Positions 46,091 to 55,848 of a stretch of DNA of 64,000 nt are shown here, one piece after another (the first letter of the stretch is position 1; the number at the start of each line of letters is the position of its first letter). The notes under the pieces were generated by a model, which saw only the letters and a list, made by a program, of their open reading frames with translations, was not told the DNA's origin and did not search any database. The translations under genes were made by a program, and so were the position numbers. Source of the stretch: Leptolyngbyaceae cyanobacterium M33_DOE_097 (GTDB lineage Bacteria > Cyanobacteriota > Cyanobacteriia > Leptolyngbyales > Leptolyngbyaceae); the NCBI GenBank assembly GCA_015296075.1, contig DVDV01000016.1, positions 43,756 through 107,755 on the forward strand. The letters are read 5' to 3'.

Positions 46091-46696
46091 GCAGTCGTAA
46101 GACAACGTGACATCTAGCACCGTTTGAATTCGGTAAGATAAAGTAAGAGAAACAGCTAATCGCCAAGTCTCGTACCAACCCCTTTGCATTTACCTTTTTC
46201 TTGCGCCCGTGTTGATTGCCTGACTTGTGCTTTTCCCAGCATCGTTATTGGTATTTGGCCTGTTACCTCCCAATATCAGTAGCAGTCATTCATCTTTTTC
46301 AGCAAGATGCATTGAAAGTGCAAGGTTGGTTGGATCCCCAACAGAATAAGGAGTATCTTGGTTGAGGTACGTTGACTGACGAGACACAAATTCTCTCGTC
46401 ATCACGGTTGACAAATGGTTAAGCCAGCTAACCTTGAAAACTTCTAATCGGTATCTTTAAATTTGCGACCGTTGGATCAAGGCAGCAAGCTGAAATTTGT
46501 GCAAAATTAGAGAAGGCGGAGGTTTTCTTCAGCGATGGTAAGACAAAACACATCAATGGCTTGACAAGCCTTCCCTTGCTAAGCAGTATGAAGGTTCGAC
46601 GATTCTCGAAGTAGAGTGGTTTGGATTGATTAACGTTTAGTCAGTAGTGGCAGGTAACTATGTGAAACAGTAGGTTTAGGGAGAGAGGAAGACTGG
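46091..46696 (+). other. 606-base spacer/leader before infB
   Basis: A long non-coding gap inside an otherwise tight operon. It contains a 7-bp hairpin (GACGAGA/TCTCGTC, 46378-46400) and several T-rich stretches, but no open frame I can support and no known RNA. It may hold a separate infB promoter and a long 5' leader. Confidence 0.5.
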
Positions 46697-49600
46697 ATGA
46701 GTGGTGGCAAAGTCAGAATTTACGATCTTTCACGGGAATTAAATTTGGACAATCGAGACATTCTTGCAATTTGTGAACAACAGAATATTGCCGTTAAGAG
46801 TCATAGCAGCACAATTACTGACTCTGAAGCGGAGCGCATTCGTGCAGCAATCCATGACAAACAATCAAACTCTTCAGCTTCCCTGAAACCTGCTCAAAGC
46901 CGAGTCAATGTTGCAAGCGGTGATGCTGGAAAAAGAAACGCTCAAGCGGCTCAAAAGAAACAGCAAATCCTAGAGGTTCGCACAACGAAGCCGATCGTCC
47001 GGCAGCCTGCAACGCCTCAGCCGCCTGCACCAGTGCCGCCCCAAGAGGCACCTGAGACAGCGGCAGCTCGTCTGAACCCGCCACCGCCACCCGTTCCTAA
47101 GAAACCTGTGGCACCTGCTCGTGATCATGCACCAGCGCCCGTGGCTCCAACAGCAAACGCCAGTGATGCACCACCCGTTCCGACTGAACCAGTTAGCAAC
47201 GGTGCGGCGTTACCCGAAACCCCACCCGATGCACCTGCGGAAGAGTTAGTGCGACCAACACCCACAGCTCCAGTTGAGGTTAGCAAGCCTGCTAAATTGG
47301 TGAAGCCTCCGGTCAAGCCTGTGGCTCCGGTGGCGAGCGCACCTGCGACACCCCCACCCAGTAAGCCCAGCTTAACGAAACCGCCTATCCTCAAAAAGCC
47401 TTCAGAGGTGACAGGCGAAAGGTTAGAGACACGCAATCGGCCCGAAAGGCCCAGTGCGCCTGTTAAACCTTCGGACAATCGACCAACTCCACGTCCACAG
47501 ACCATTGTTGAGTTGCGCCGTCCAAATAAGATTGCGCCGCCTGAACCTGAAGTGGCAGCTGGAGCAGACGAAGAAACCGTCGAGGTCGAACTCAAGGCCC
47601 GGCCTAAGCGGCTGAAGCCGATCGCCCCGGTCGAAGCAGCAGCGGCCACTGAAACCGTGCAACTGCATCGTCCGACCCTGCCTCGCTCGAAGAAGAAGGG
47701 ACGCGACGATGAAGAGGAAGAGACGCAAGATTTCCCCGAAAAGGTAGCCAAGCTTGGCGTCAAAGGCAAGCGGCGGGTGCCTAATGTAGATGATGAGGAC
47801 GAAGATTTCGAGATTTATCTGGAAGATGATGATCTCGATGAGGATGAGACCGACGAGGATGAGGAAGATGCGCCCACCTCAATGGATCTGTCCCTTGCAC
47901 GTCCACCCAAACCGAAATCAACGCGCCCCATTCAGGCCAAACCTGTAGCGTTAGCTCCAAAGGCGAAGCGTGCATCGTCCTCGTCTCGAGATCGACGCGA
48001 TCGGCGGGAGCAAGACAACAAGCCGCAAAAGCCCGAATTTATTACGCTCACTCGCGGCGTTACGGTACAGGAGTTGGCTGGTATGCTAGCAACGCCTGAG
48101 ACTGAGATTATCAAGACCCTCTTTATGGAGGGGATTATGGCGACCGTGACTCAGACTCTTGATATTGAGACGGCGACTAGGGTCGCAGAAAAGTTTGAGG
48201 TCTTGGTTGAAACGGGCGAGAAAGAGTCTGCGGCTCGTAAGATCACCGAAATGTTGGATGATGCTGATCTCGATAATCTTCAGCGTCGTCCGCCAGTTGT
48301 CACCATCATGGGTCACGTTGACCATGGTAAGACCACTCTGCTGGACTCGATTCGTAACGCGAAGGTCGCGCAAGGTGAAGCCGGGGGAATCACCCAGCAC
48401 ATCGGTGCGTACCACGTTGATGTACCGCACAACGGCGACACTCAACAGATCGTCTTCTTAGACACACCCGGTCACGAAGCCTTCACGGCAATGCGGGCAC
48501 GGGGTGCGCGTGTGACGGATATTGCGATTCTGGTTGTGGCCGCCGATGACGGTGTCCGTCCACAAACGATTGAGGCAATCAGTCACGCAAAAGCGGCTGA
48601 AGTACCAATTGTGGTCGCAATTAACAAGATCGATAAGGAAGAAGCCCAGCCCGATCGCGTGAAGCAGGAAATGACCGAGTTTGGTCTGGTTCCTGAAGAG
48701 TGGGGCGGTGAAACTATCATGGTGCCTGTCAGCGCCATCAAGGGCGAAAACCTGGATACGCTACTTGAAATGATTCTGCTGGTGGCAGAGGTTGAAGACC
48801 TGTATGCCAACCCGGATCGGCGAGCCAAAGGTACGGTGATTGAAGCGCACCTCGACAAAGCGAAAGGTCCGGTTGCCACCTTCCTGGTGCAAAACGGAAC
48901 CCTAAAAGTTGGCGACATTCTAGTAGCTGGCTCGGTCATGGGTAAAGTGCGGGCATTGATGGACGATCGCGGTAATCGCGTCAAACAGGCGACACCTTCC
49001 TTTGCCGTCGAGGTATTAGGTCTGAGCGATGTACCTGCTGCCGGGGATGAGTTCCAGGTCTATGGTGATGAGAAAGAAGCACGGGCGATCGCGACAGCAC
49101 GAGCGGACGAACAACGTCAATCGCGCCTGTTACAAGCTCTGTCTTCTCGTCGGGTCAGCCTGGGCACCCTTTCGGCTCGCGCTCAAGAGGGCGATTTGAA
49201 AGAACTCAACCTTGTACTTAAGGCCGACGTACAGGGTTCGGTCGAAGCGATCTTGGGTTCACTCAAGCAACTGCCTCAAAGCGAGGTGCAAGTGCGGGTT
49301 CTATTTGCGGCTCCGGGTGAAATCTCTGAGACGGATGTGGATCTGGCAGCTGCGAGTGATGCCGTTATCATTGGCTTCAACACGACATTGGCACCTGGTG
49401 CGCGACAAGCAGCGGATCGGTTGGGCGTAGATGTGCGTGACTACACCATTATCTACAACCTGCTGGATGAGATTCGGGCGGCGATGGAAGGTCTGCTTGA
49501 ACCTGAGCTGGTTGAAGAAGCGTTGGGTCAGGTCGAAGTACGGGCGGTCTTCCCGGTGGGCAAAGGCTCGGTTGCGGGCTGTTACGTACAGTCGGGTAAG

Positions 49601-49816
49601 ATCATTCGGAACTCTCGGATCCGTGTTCACCGTGGTAAAGAGAAGGTCTTTGAGGGTAATCTCGATTCCTTAAAGCGGATGAAGGATGACGTGAAAGAGG
49701 TCAACTCTGGCTATGAGTGCGGTATTGGGGTCGATAACTTCAACGCCTGGGTTGAAGGCGACATCATCGAAGTCTACCGGATGATTGAAAAGCGCCGGAC
49801 TCTATCTAACAAGTAA
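46697..49816 (+). CDS. infB: Translation initiation factor IF-2
   Basis: GTPase that brings initiator tRNA to the 30S subunit. 1039 residues. An IF2_N motif at the start ([18 protein letters not shown]) is followed by a long Pro/Ala/Glu-rich linker (about 60-430), a second IF2_N motif, the G domain from about residue 534 (G1 GHVDHGKT at 539, G3 DTPGHEAF, G4 NKID), domain II and the C-terminal fMet-tRNA domain. The long linker is usual in cyanobacteria. A 13-bp terminator follows 20 bases after the stop. Confidence 0.97.
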   Translation: MSGGKVRIYDLSRELNLDNRDILAICEQQNIAVKSHSSTITDSEAERIRAAIHDKQSNSSASLKPAQSRVNVASGDAGKRNAQAAQKKQQILEVRTTKPIVRQPATPQPPAPVPPQEAPETAAARLNPPPPPVPKKPVAPARDHAPAPVAPTANASDAPPVPTEPVSNGAALPETPPDAPAEELVRPTPTAPVEVSKPAKLVKPPVKPVAPVASAPATPPPSKPSLTKPPILKKPSEVTGERLETRNRPERPSAPVKPSDNRPTPRPQTIVELRRPNKIAPPEPEVAAGADEETVEVELKARPKRLKPIAPVEAAAATETVQLHRPTLPRSKKKGRDDEEEETQDFPEKVAKLGVKGKRRVPNVDDEDEDFEIYLEDDDLDEDETDEDEEDAPTSMDLSLARPPKPKSTRPIQAKPVALAPKAKRASSSSRDRRDRREQDNKPQKPEFITLTRGVTVQELAGMLATPETEIIKTLFMEGIMATVTQTLDIETATRVAEKFEVLVETGEKESAARKITEMLDDADLDNLQRRPPVVTIMGHVDHGKTTLLDSIRNAKVAQGEAGGITQHIGAYHVDVPHNGDTQQIVFLDTPGHEAFTAMRARGARVTDIAILVVAADDGVRPQTIEAISHAKAAEVPIVVAINKIDKEEAQPDRVKQEMTEFGLVPEEWGGETIMVPVSAIKGENLDTLLEMILLVAEVEDLYANPDRRAKGTVIEAHLDKAKGPVATFLVQNGTLKVGDILVAGSVMGKVRALMDDRGNRVKQATPSFAVEVLGLSDVPAAGDEFQVYGDEKEARAIATARADEQRQSRLLQALSSRRVSLGTLSARAQEGDLKELNLVLKADVQGSVEAILGSLKQLPQSEVQVRVLFAAPGEISETDVDLAAASDAVIIGFNTTLAPGARQAADRLGVDVRDYTIIYNLLDEIRAAMEGLLEPELVEEALGQVEVRAVFPVGKGSVAGCYVQSGKIIRNSRIRVHRGKEKVFEGNLDSLKRMKDDVKEVNSGYECGIGVDNFNAWVEGDIIEVYRMIEKRRTLSNK

Positions 49817-49835
49817 CATCTTCTAGATAGCTATT

Positions 49836-49873
49836 AAAAATCCCCGGATTTCTAAAGAGTCCGGGGATTTTTT
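49836..49873 (+). terminator. Rho-independent terminator of the nusA-infB cluster
   Basis: AAAAATCCCCGGA (49836-49848) and TCCGGGGATTTTT (49860-49872) form a perfect 13-bp stem with an 11-base loop, ending in TTTTTT. The A-rich 5' arm makes it workable on the minus strand too. Confidence 0.92.
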
Positions 49874-49976
49874 GTGACTAGACAGCATTAAAACTTAGGT
49901 TCAAAATCCCCACTTCGGATTTCACGCACTTCTCCTTGCGCATCAACTAAAAACTTTCTTGTATCAGTCCATATTC

Positions 49977-50333
49977 CTAAATAGCCTTTCGAGCGTAATC
50001 ATGCCCAATCTCCACAGAGTCGGCATTTGACTTGAGAATAACAGGGTCTTTAAAGACTACCAATCGTGTGCCATCCCTCACATCAATACTGTCAGGAGAG
50101 CCGCCATAAATCCTGTATAGCTTGTTGTGCTCATCCCAAACGGTAGCTAGATTCTTCTGATAATCAAACAAAATCTTAGTTCTTGAGTAATTAACTTTCC
50201 CCTTAATTAGGGTGAGCAAATTTAAATCTGAGTAACCCAAAACAGACCCAAGCACGAGCAAGAGCTGTGTTCCGGCGTAGAACAAAAAAATCCATTTAGC
50301 AAAGCACAAGGTAAGGGATCGTCTTGAGCGCAT
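49977..50333 (-). CDS. Uncharacterised membrane protein, middle open frame of the frameshifted gene
   Basis: 118 codons with ATG at 50333 and a weak AGG upstream. One TM helix (about 12-33) followed by a soluble region (VNYSRTKILFDYQKN, KLYRIYGGSPDSIDV). It may be expressed alone, but coding-like sequence continues on both sides in another frame, so I think it is part of a larger broken gene. No family recognised. Confidence 0.4.
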   Translation of the reverse strand: MRSRRSLTLCFAKWIFLFYAGTQLLLVLGSVLGYSDLNLLTLIKGKVNYSRTKILFDYQKNLATVWDEHNKLYRIYGGSPDSIDVRDGTRLVVFKDPVILKSNADSVEIGHDYARKAI

Positions 50334-50450
50334 TGATTGAACCTACCGTATAGGATCCAAAACCTGAAATCAAACTTATAACTGCTGCGCCTAGCCACAC
50401 AGAGGTAACGCAAGCAGTAAAGCTATCCCTTTGATTCAGTTTTCCCTGAT

Positions 50451-50483
50451 AGATCTCCGAATTCTTGAAGAATTTGGAGATCT
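50451..50483. repeat. 14-bp near-perfect inverted repeat
   Basis: AGATCTCCGAATTC (50451-50464) and GAATTTGGAGATCT (50470-50483) pair with a single mismatch around a 5-base loop. It lies 23 bases after the ABC-F stop codon on the minus strand, with no T-run on that side, so it may be a stability hairpin or a weak terminator. It overlaps the first codons of the broken membrane gene. Confidence 0.7.
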
Positions 50484-50505
50484 GCCGCAAGCGATTTGTG
50501 AAGCT

Positions 50506-52437
50506 TCATCCATCCAGGCGTTCTGCCAACTCCAACCAACGCTCTGTCGCCGTATCGATCGCCTGCAATAGTTCGGCTAAGCGCTCAGTGAGTTGTTGCA
50601 TCTCAGTAAAGTCGCTGGACGGGTTGTTATAGAGCTGTTTTTCGAGTGCTTCTTTCTCCGCCTCAAACTGAGGAATTTGAGCTTCTAACTGCTCATACTC
50701 CTTCTTTTCCTTAAAGGACAGCTTTTTAGAGGCTTGAGGTTTCGATTTTTGCGGTTGACTCTTTGGCGTAGGCTCCTGCTTCTTGGCCTCCGCTTGCTGA
50801 CGTTTGTCGGCTTCCGCCTGGTCTTGGTCTTCCGCCTCGCGGTAATCGAGATAGACCGAGTAGTTGCCAGGATATTGCCGCACCGTTCCCCCCGGTTCCA
50901 GGGCAAAGATAGTATCCACCGTGCGATCGAGAAAATAGCGATCGTGGGAAACCACAATCACGCAGCCATTAAAGTCTTCTAAGTATTCTTCAAGCACCCC
51001 CAGCGTTTGAACATCCAGATCGTTGGTCGGTTCGTCCAGAATCAAGACATTTGGGGCAGCCATCAGCACTTGCAGCAGAAAGAGGCGTCGTTTTTCACCC
51101 CCAGAAAGTTTGTGAATCGGGGCATACTGCTGATTTGGCGGAAACAGAAACCGCTCCAGCATTTGTGAGGCCGTGATCACGCTGCCATCGGCTGTTTTTA
51201 CCAGTTCAGCTACCTCTTTAAGGTAATCAATCACCCGCTGATTTTGATTTTGCAGCATGTCCTCCGAGTGCTGGTCAAAGTAGCCAATATGAATGGTTGA
51301 GCCAATTTCAACCGTTCCCGCATCCGGTTCAACCCGCCCCGTAATAATATTCATCAGCGTAGACTTACCTGCACCATTACCGCCAATGATGCCAACCCGA
51401 TCTTCGGGACTAAAGGTATAGCTAAAGTCTTGAATCAACGTGCGATCGCCAAAGGCCTTAGAGATGTGGTTTAACTCAATCACCTTCTTACCTATGCGTC
51501 GCCCAGCGGTAGCAATTTCAACTTTGCCCTGCACCTGCTTAAATTCCTGGTCTTGCATCGCGTGAACCCGATCGATCCGCGCTTTTTGCTTCGTGCTGCG
51601 GGCTTTCGGGCCTCGCTTCAGCCACTCCAACTCACGGCGCAACACCCCTGCATGTTTCCGTTGCGAACTAGCCGCCGACTCTTCTGCCTCCGATTTTTTC
51701 TCTAAGTAATACGAATAGTTGCCGCTATAGGTGTAGAGATCGCCGCGATCAATTTCGAGAATGCCAGTTGTAACCTGATCCAGAAAGTAGCGATCGTGGG
51801 TGATTAGCAGTAACGCCCCCCGGTAACGACTCAGGTAAGTTTGCAACCACTCCACCGATAGCGCATCCAGATGGTTAGTTGGCTCATCCATCAGCAGCAC
51901 ATCGGGTTCTGACAACAGAGCCGTCGCGATCGCGATGCGCTTACGATAACCACCCGATAAGGTCGCAATCTGTGCATCAAAATCCTGGATCCCCAGCCGA
52001 CTTAAGATCACTTTGGCATCGGTTTCTAACTCCCAGGCACCGATCGCGTCCATCCGGTGTGACACCTCTGAGAGCTTTGCCATTAAAACATCAGTATCCC
52101 CCTGAGCGTGAGCGAGCTGGTTTGAGATCGTTTCATACTCCTGCACCAGTTTCATCTTTTCGCCACTATCGGCAAAAATTTGCTCTAATACCGTGCGGTT
52201 TTCATCCAAGTCGGGCTGTTGCGGCAAGTAAACGACCTTGGCACTAGAGTTCACCCAGAGTTCGCCACTATCAGCCGACTCTAACCCAGCAATGATTTTG
52301 AGCAAGGTTGATTTACCCGACCCGTTTGTGCCGATTAAACCGACTTTATCGCCTTCTTCTAGGCTGAAGTTGGCGTCTCGCAAAATTTCTTTGATGCCAA
52401 AGTCTTTGCGGAGCGATCGCAGCGTGAACAGCGTCAT
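50506..52437 (-). CDS. ABC-F family ATPase
   Basis: Soluble twin-ATPase ABC protein without TM segments, of the group that acts on ribosomes (EttA, Uup). 643 residues. Domain 1: Walker A GTNGSGKST, signature LSGGYRKR, Walker B LLMDEPTNHLD. Then the P-site interaction linker (about 230-310), and domain 2: GGNGAGKST, LSGGEKRR, LILDEPTNDLD. A C-terminal extension rich in Lys/Gln/Glu (about 530-640) ends in a coiled coil, as in Uup. The role in translation quality or DNA is inferred. ATG at 52437. Confidence 0.93.
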   Translation of the reverse strand: MTLFTLRSLRKDFGIKEILRDANFSLEEGDKVGLIGTNGSGKSTLLKIIAGLESADSGELWVNSSAKVVYLPQQPDLDENRTVLEQIFADSGEKMKLVQEYETISNQLAHAQGDTDVLMAKLSEVSHRMDAIGAWELETDAKVILSRLGIQDFDAQIATLSGGYRKRIAIATALLSEPDVLLMDEPTNHLDALSVEWLQTYLSRYRGALLLITHDRYFLDQVTTGILEIDRGDLYTYSGNYSYYLEKKSEAEESAASSQRKHAGVLRRELEWLKRGPKARSTKQKARIDRVHAMQDQEFKQVQGKVEIATAGRRIGKKVIELNHISKAFGDRTLIQDFSYTFSPEDRVGIIGGNGAGKSTLMNIITGRVEPDAGTVEIGSTIHIGYFDQHSEDMLQNQNQRVIDYLKEVAELVKTADGSVITASQMLERFLFPPNQQYAPIHKLSGGEKRRLFLLQVLMAAPNVLILDEPTNDLDVQTLGVLEEYLEDFNGCVIVVSHDRYFLDRTVDTIFALEPGGTVRQYPGNYSVYLDYREAEDQDQAEADKRQQAEAKKQEPTPKSQPQKSKPQASKKLSFKEKKEYEQLEAQIPQFEAEKEALEKQLYNNPSSDFTEMQQLTERLAELLQAIDTATERWLELAERLDG

Positions 52438-52760
52438 GAATTCTTCCAGAGATACCAGCCACCAGTCTAACGAAGAAGAGAGGGAGGGAAAAGGAGGGGA
52501 AAGGGGAGCGGGGAAAATTTATCGAGGGTTAACCGTAGGTGACATGCCGCAGTGAGATGACTACCCGGATCGATTGGTAAAGGCTTGATATTCTGCTGTG
52601 ATTACGGCCTGTTTGAAACAGATGGAGTATAAGAATATTCGGCATTTCAGCTCAACCAGCAGGCAAGAGAATTTGCTATAGTACGTAAATACGAGAGTAC
52701 GTTTGAACTTATCTACTCCTGCTCTATGTGTAGGGTTACAGAAATTCAAATACGCTAAAT
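52438..52760. other. Divergent region, ABC-F / dnaB, with a homopurine tract
   Basis: About 320 bases. An uninterrupted 37-base purine run lies at 52472-52508. Two AGTACGT copies 16 bases apart (52680-52686 and 52696-52702) lie 60-80 bases before dnaB and could be a protein binding site. No RNA gene. Confidence 0.5.
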
Positions 52761-54218
52761 ATGGTTGAGCAGAACCCAATTCAAGAGTATAGTTGGGAGA
52801 CAGAAACGAACCATCCGATCGTTTCTACTTCGTCTCAAGTGGTTTCTCTTACCCCAACGCCCGATATGGTTCAGGAACTCAGCTTTCAGGCAATTAGCGA
52901 TCGCCTCCCGCCCCAAAACATTGATGCCGAAGAGTCAATTTTAGGTGGTATTCTGCTCGACCCGGAGGCGATTAACCGGGTGTCTGACCTGTTGCGCCCC
53001 GAAGCCTTTTATATTTCGGCACACCAAGAGATTTATCGGGCCATGCTCACCCTCCACAGTCAGGGCATGCCGACCGATTTGATGAGTGTAACCTCCTGGT
53101 TGCGCGATCGCGAGATGTTAGAGCGAGTGGGTGGGCAAGGCAAGCTCGTTCAGTTGGTTGATCGCACCGTGAGTGCAGTTAACATTGATCAATACGCTTT
53201 ACTCGTCTCAGATAAGCACGCGCGGCGGCTTTTAATTCGCGCGGGTAATGAAATTTCCCACCTGGGGCATGATGCCTCGGTTGATTTAGAAACGATTCTT
53301 GACCAGGCCGAGCAACGCCTGTTCGGGGTAACGCAAGATCGACCTCAGAACGGTCTGACGGCAGCTTCTGACATTCTGACGGATACCTTTACCGATATTG
53401 AAAATCGCTTCACTGGCATGGTGATGCCGGGTCTGACCTGCGGGTTTTATGACCTGGATGCCATGACCCAGGGCTTTCAACGGGCTGATCTGGTAATTGT
53501 GGCGGCGCGTCCATCTATGGGTAAAACCAGCTTCGTGCTGAATATTGCCCGCTATGTCACCGCCTTTCATAAACTCCCGATCGCGGTCTTCAGCTTAGAA
53601 ATGTCGAAAGAGCAGCTGGTGCAACGGATGCTCTCTAGCGAAGCGCGGATTGAGAGTGGGCGGCTGCGATCGGGTCGGATCAGCCAGCAAGAGTGGGAAC
53701 CGTTGGGACACGCAATTAGTGTGCTGTCTCAGCTGCCAATGTTTATTGACGATACGCCAAATATTACGATTACCGAGATTCGCTCTAAAGCTCGACGCCT
53801 TCAAGCTGAGCAGGGCGGGGCGTTAGGTATGATCCTGTTGGACTATCTGCAATTGATGGAAGGTGGCAGCGACAACCGGGTACAAGAACTTTCGCGAATT
53901 ACGCGCGGTTTAAAGAGCCTCGCCCGTGAGTTAAATGTGCCGATCATCGCCCTATCTCAGCTCAGCCGGGGAGTTGAATCACGCACCAACAAACGCCCGA
54001 TGATGTCGGATTTACGTGAATCAGGTGCGATCGAGCAGGATGCTGACCTGATCATGATGCTCTATCGTGACGAATACTATAATCCCGACACTCCCGATCG
54101 CGGCATTGCGGAGGTCATCATCACCAAACACCGGAACGGCCCCACAGGTACCGTGAAGCTTCTGTTCGAGTCACAATTTACCCAGTTCCGCAATCTGGCA
54201 AACCCCAATCGGGGGTAA
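52761..54218 (+). CDS. dnaB: Replicative DNA helicase DnaB
   Basis: Ring helicase of the replication fork. 485 residues: N-terminal domain (about 45-150, PPQNIDAEESILGGILLDPEAI), a linker, and RecA-like domain with Walker A ARPSMGKTS (about 250), DYLQLMEG for Walker B, and DLRESGAIEQDAD. There is no intein, which many cyanobacterial dnaB genes carry. A short N-terminal extension of about 45 residues precedes the conserved part; ATG at 52761, alternative ATG at 52866 (just before VQELSFQAI). Confidence 0.96.
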   Translation: MVEQNPIQEYSWETETNHPIVSTSSQVVSLTPTPDMVQELSFQAISDRLPPQNIDAEESILGGILLDPEAINRVSDLLRPEAFYISAHQEIYRAMLTLHSQGMPTDLMSVTSWLRDREMLERVGGQGKLVQLVDRTVSAVNIDQYALLVSDKHARRLLIRAGNEISHLGHDASVDLETILDQAEQRLFGVTQDRPQNGLTAASDILTDTFTDIENRFTGMVMPGLTCGFYDLDAMTQGFQRADLVIVAARPSMGKTSFVLNIARYVTAFHKLPIAVFSLEMSKEQLVQRMLSSEARIESGRLRSGRISQQEWEPLGHAISVLSQLPMFIDDTPNITITEIRSKARRLQAEQGGALGMILLDYLQLMEGGSDNRVQELSRITRGLKSLARELNVPIIALSQLSRGVESRTNKRPMMSDLRESGAIEQDADLIMMLYRDEYYNPDTPDRGIAEVIITKHRNGPTGTVKLLFESQFTQFRNLANPNRG

Positions 54219-54316
54219 GGCTCCGAAATTGTACTGAAACCGTGAAACCTCTATGAAGTCGGGGGTTTACACATTCGATTGGCTAGACTGGTCTCAGGTT
54301 TTGAGGTTGAGACCGT

Positions 54317-55066
54317 ATGAATAGCCTGATGAATGCTTTACAAGAGCCATTCCGCGATCGCTACCAGATCCAGCAACAACTCGGTAAAAAAGCAGGCAGG
54401 CAAACCTTCTTAGCGATCGACAACGAAACGCAACAACCCGTTGTGATCAAGCTGTTGAGCTTTAACAAAGACTTTGAGTGGGATGATCTCAAACTATTTG
54501 AGCGCGAAGCTGAAACCCTGAAGTCTCTAAATCATCCGGCAATCCCCTGCTATCTCGATTTCTTTGAGGTTGATTTACCGCATAGCAAAGGGGTGGCGCT
54601 GGTGCAGAGTTACATCCCGGCAAAGTCGCTTGAAGCACAATTAAAAGCAGGTCGTCGCTTTAGTGAGCCAGAAGTCAAACAACTGGCGATCGCGCTGCTA
54701 GAGATTTTGAGCTACCTGCACAGCCAGCAACCACCCGTAATTCACCGTGATATTAAGCCAAGCAACATTTTGTTGGGTGAGCGATCGGGCAATTTTGTTG
54801 GGCAGGTTTATTTGGTTGATTTCGGTTCAGTCCAAACTTTAGCCGCAACCGAAGGAGGCACCATCACCGTTGTTGGCACATATGGTTATATGCCACCGGA
54901 GCAGTTTGGCGGTCGTGCGGTTCCTGCTTCTGACCTTTACAGTTTGGGGGCAACGCTAATTTATCTCACAACTGGCAAACATCCAGCCGAGCTACCGCAA
55001 ATCAATTTGAAACTTCACGAACCAAAAATTTGTAAGCCTCAATTTCTGGTTCGTGAAGTGGATTGA
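54317..55066 (+). CDS. Serine/threonine protein kinase, catalytic part before a frameshift
   Basis: Hanks-type kinase domain missing its last helices. It has ATP-binding Lys in VVIKLLSF, Glu in FEREAETL, catalytic HRDIKPSNIL, DFGSVQ and the PPEQFGG motif, all intact. The glycine loop reads LGKKAGRQ, weaker than the canonical GxGxxG. The frame ends with a non-homologous tail (HEPKICKPQ) at 55066, while the expected kinase ending is in frame +1 from about 55011 and belongs to the next entry. Full product would span 54317-55664. Confidence 0.8.
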   Translation: MNSLMNALQEPFRDRYQIQQQLGKKAGRQTFLAIDNETQQPVVIKLLSFNKDFEWDDLKLFEREAETLKSLNHPAIPCYLDFFEVDLPHSKGVALVQSYIPAKSLEAQLKAGRRFSEPEVKQLAIALLEILSYLHSQQPPVIHRDIKPSNILLGERSGNFVGQVYLVDFGSVQTLAATEGGTITVVGTYGYMPPEQFGGRAVPASDLYSLGATLIYLTTGKHPAELPQINLKLHEPKICKPQFLVREVD

Positions 55067-55664
55067 ATGGTTAGTTGAACCCAGTTTGGACAAACGCCCA
55101 AATTCTGCTCATATTGCCTTGGTCGCCTTGAAGCAAGAGCTTCATGAGAAAACGGCTTTACTCAAATCTGAGTTTCCACTTTCTCACACCTGGAATTGGC
55201 TCAAAAGACCTAAACGATATTTACCAATGACCTCTGATCGGATTCGTTGGAATGCTCTGGTAAAGACAACAGTTCATGGAGTTATTAGTGGAGGGGCATG
55301 TGCAACTTTAATTCCCCTTCTTTTTTGGCCGGAAATAGGTTTTTTAGCACTCATACTTTTTCCCTTCGGTGCTGTTTTAGGCATTTTGATGGGGCTATTA
55401 AATGGCTTGTTAATTGGGGAAATACTAACTTGCTACCACTTCAGAGGAACGCCTCCACGCATTCCCTTCCAGCTAAAAATGTTTCTAGGCGTTTTTTCGA
55501 TTAATACTTTTACTAATGCTATTTTTCTCGCAGCCATCGGTCTACCTTTCCCTGGCTTTATTGCTGCTTCCCAAATACAACATTGGACGGCAAATATAGC
55601 TTTAAGCTCCTTAATGGGAATTAGTAGCCAACTCGTTGCTAAATGGTACTTTGATGAACTGTGA
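55053..55664 (+). CDS. C-terminal part of the same kinase: domain end plus membrane region
   Basis: This frame is open from 55011 and encodes WIEWLVEPSLDKRPNSAHIAL, split here as the typical last kinase helices (WLVEPSLDKRPNSA), then a linker and a hydrophobic C-terminal region with three to four TM segments (for example FWPEIGFLALILFPFGAVLGI). GTG at 55053 could start it independently, but the protein's N-terminus would be a kinase fragment, so it is better read as the continuation of 54317-55066 after a +1 frameshift near 55010-55020. Confidence 0.65.
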   Translation: MKWIEWLVEPSLDKRPNSAHIALVALKQELHEKTALLKSEFPLSHTWNWLKRPKRYLPMTSDRIRWNALVKTTVHGVISGGACATLIPLLFWPEIGFLALILFPFGAVLGILMGLLNGLLIGEILTCYHFRGTPPRIPFQLKMFLGVFSINTFTNAIFLAAIGLPFPGFIAASQIQHWTANIALSSLMGISSQLVAKWYFDEL

Positions 55665-55703
55665 AAACCTCGTTCGGCGTTACTGATTGGGCGTATGAAT
55701 TCT

Positions 55704-55750
55704 GTAAGGGCGTTTCGCGAAACGCCCCTAGCATAGGGATGCTTATCCCT
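55704..55750. repeat. Dispersed hairpin repeat, copy 3, with adjoining small palindrome
   Basis: GTAAGGGCGTTT (55704-55715) pairs with AAACGCCCCTAG (55720-55731) around CGCG. A second hairpin AGGGAT/ATCCCT (55735-55750) follows at once. The same GTARGGGCG ends occur at 33565 and inside the 36514 element. Confidence 0.75.
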
Positions 55751-55798
55751 GCAATTACTCAAAACCAAAAGTTTAGAAGCGCCAAAAACAAGCCCATG

Positions 55799-55824
55799 AA
55801 AAAGCCCCCACCAGAGGCGGGGGC
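55799..55824 (-). terminator. Rho-independent terminator of psaA-psaB
   Basis: On the minus strand GCCCCCGCC / GGTGGGGGC (55824-55816 with 55812-55804) form a 9-bp stem with one G-U pair and a TCT loop, followed by TTTTT. It lies 24 bases after the psaB stop. Confidence 0.92.
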
Positions 55825-55848
55825 TTTATGCTACGTGCGGAAGCTTAG

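Larger units (their letters stand above)
49888..50490 (-). pseudogene. Probable frameshifted gene for a small membrane protein
   Basis: Three consecutive coding-like pieces on the minus strand lie in frames 0, 2 and 0. The first (50490-50296) encodes a TM helix (SVWLGAAVISLISGFGSY); the second (50333-49977) continues with another (IFLFYAGTQLLLVLGSVLGY) and a soluble part; the third (49986-49888) encodes GYLGIWTDTRKFLVDAQGEV and a short tail. The joint at 49986 is a -1 shift in CGAAAGGC; the first joint, near 50300, is +1. Together they would give one protein of about 195 residues with two TM segments. Two indels in a small gene suggest decay, or sequence errors. Confidence 0.5.

Noticed and set aside
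47125..47769. 214-codon minus-strand frame in infB
   Set aside because: Glycine/serine-rich mirror of the Pro/Ala-rich IF-2 linker.
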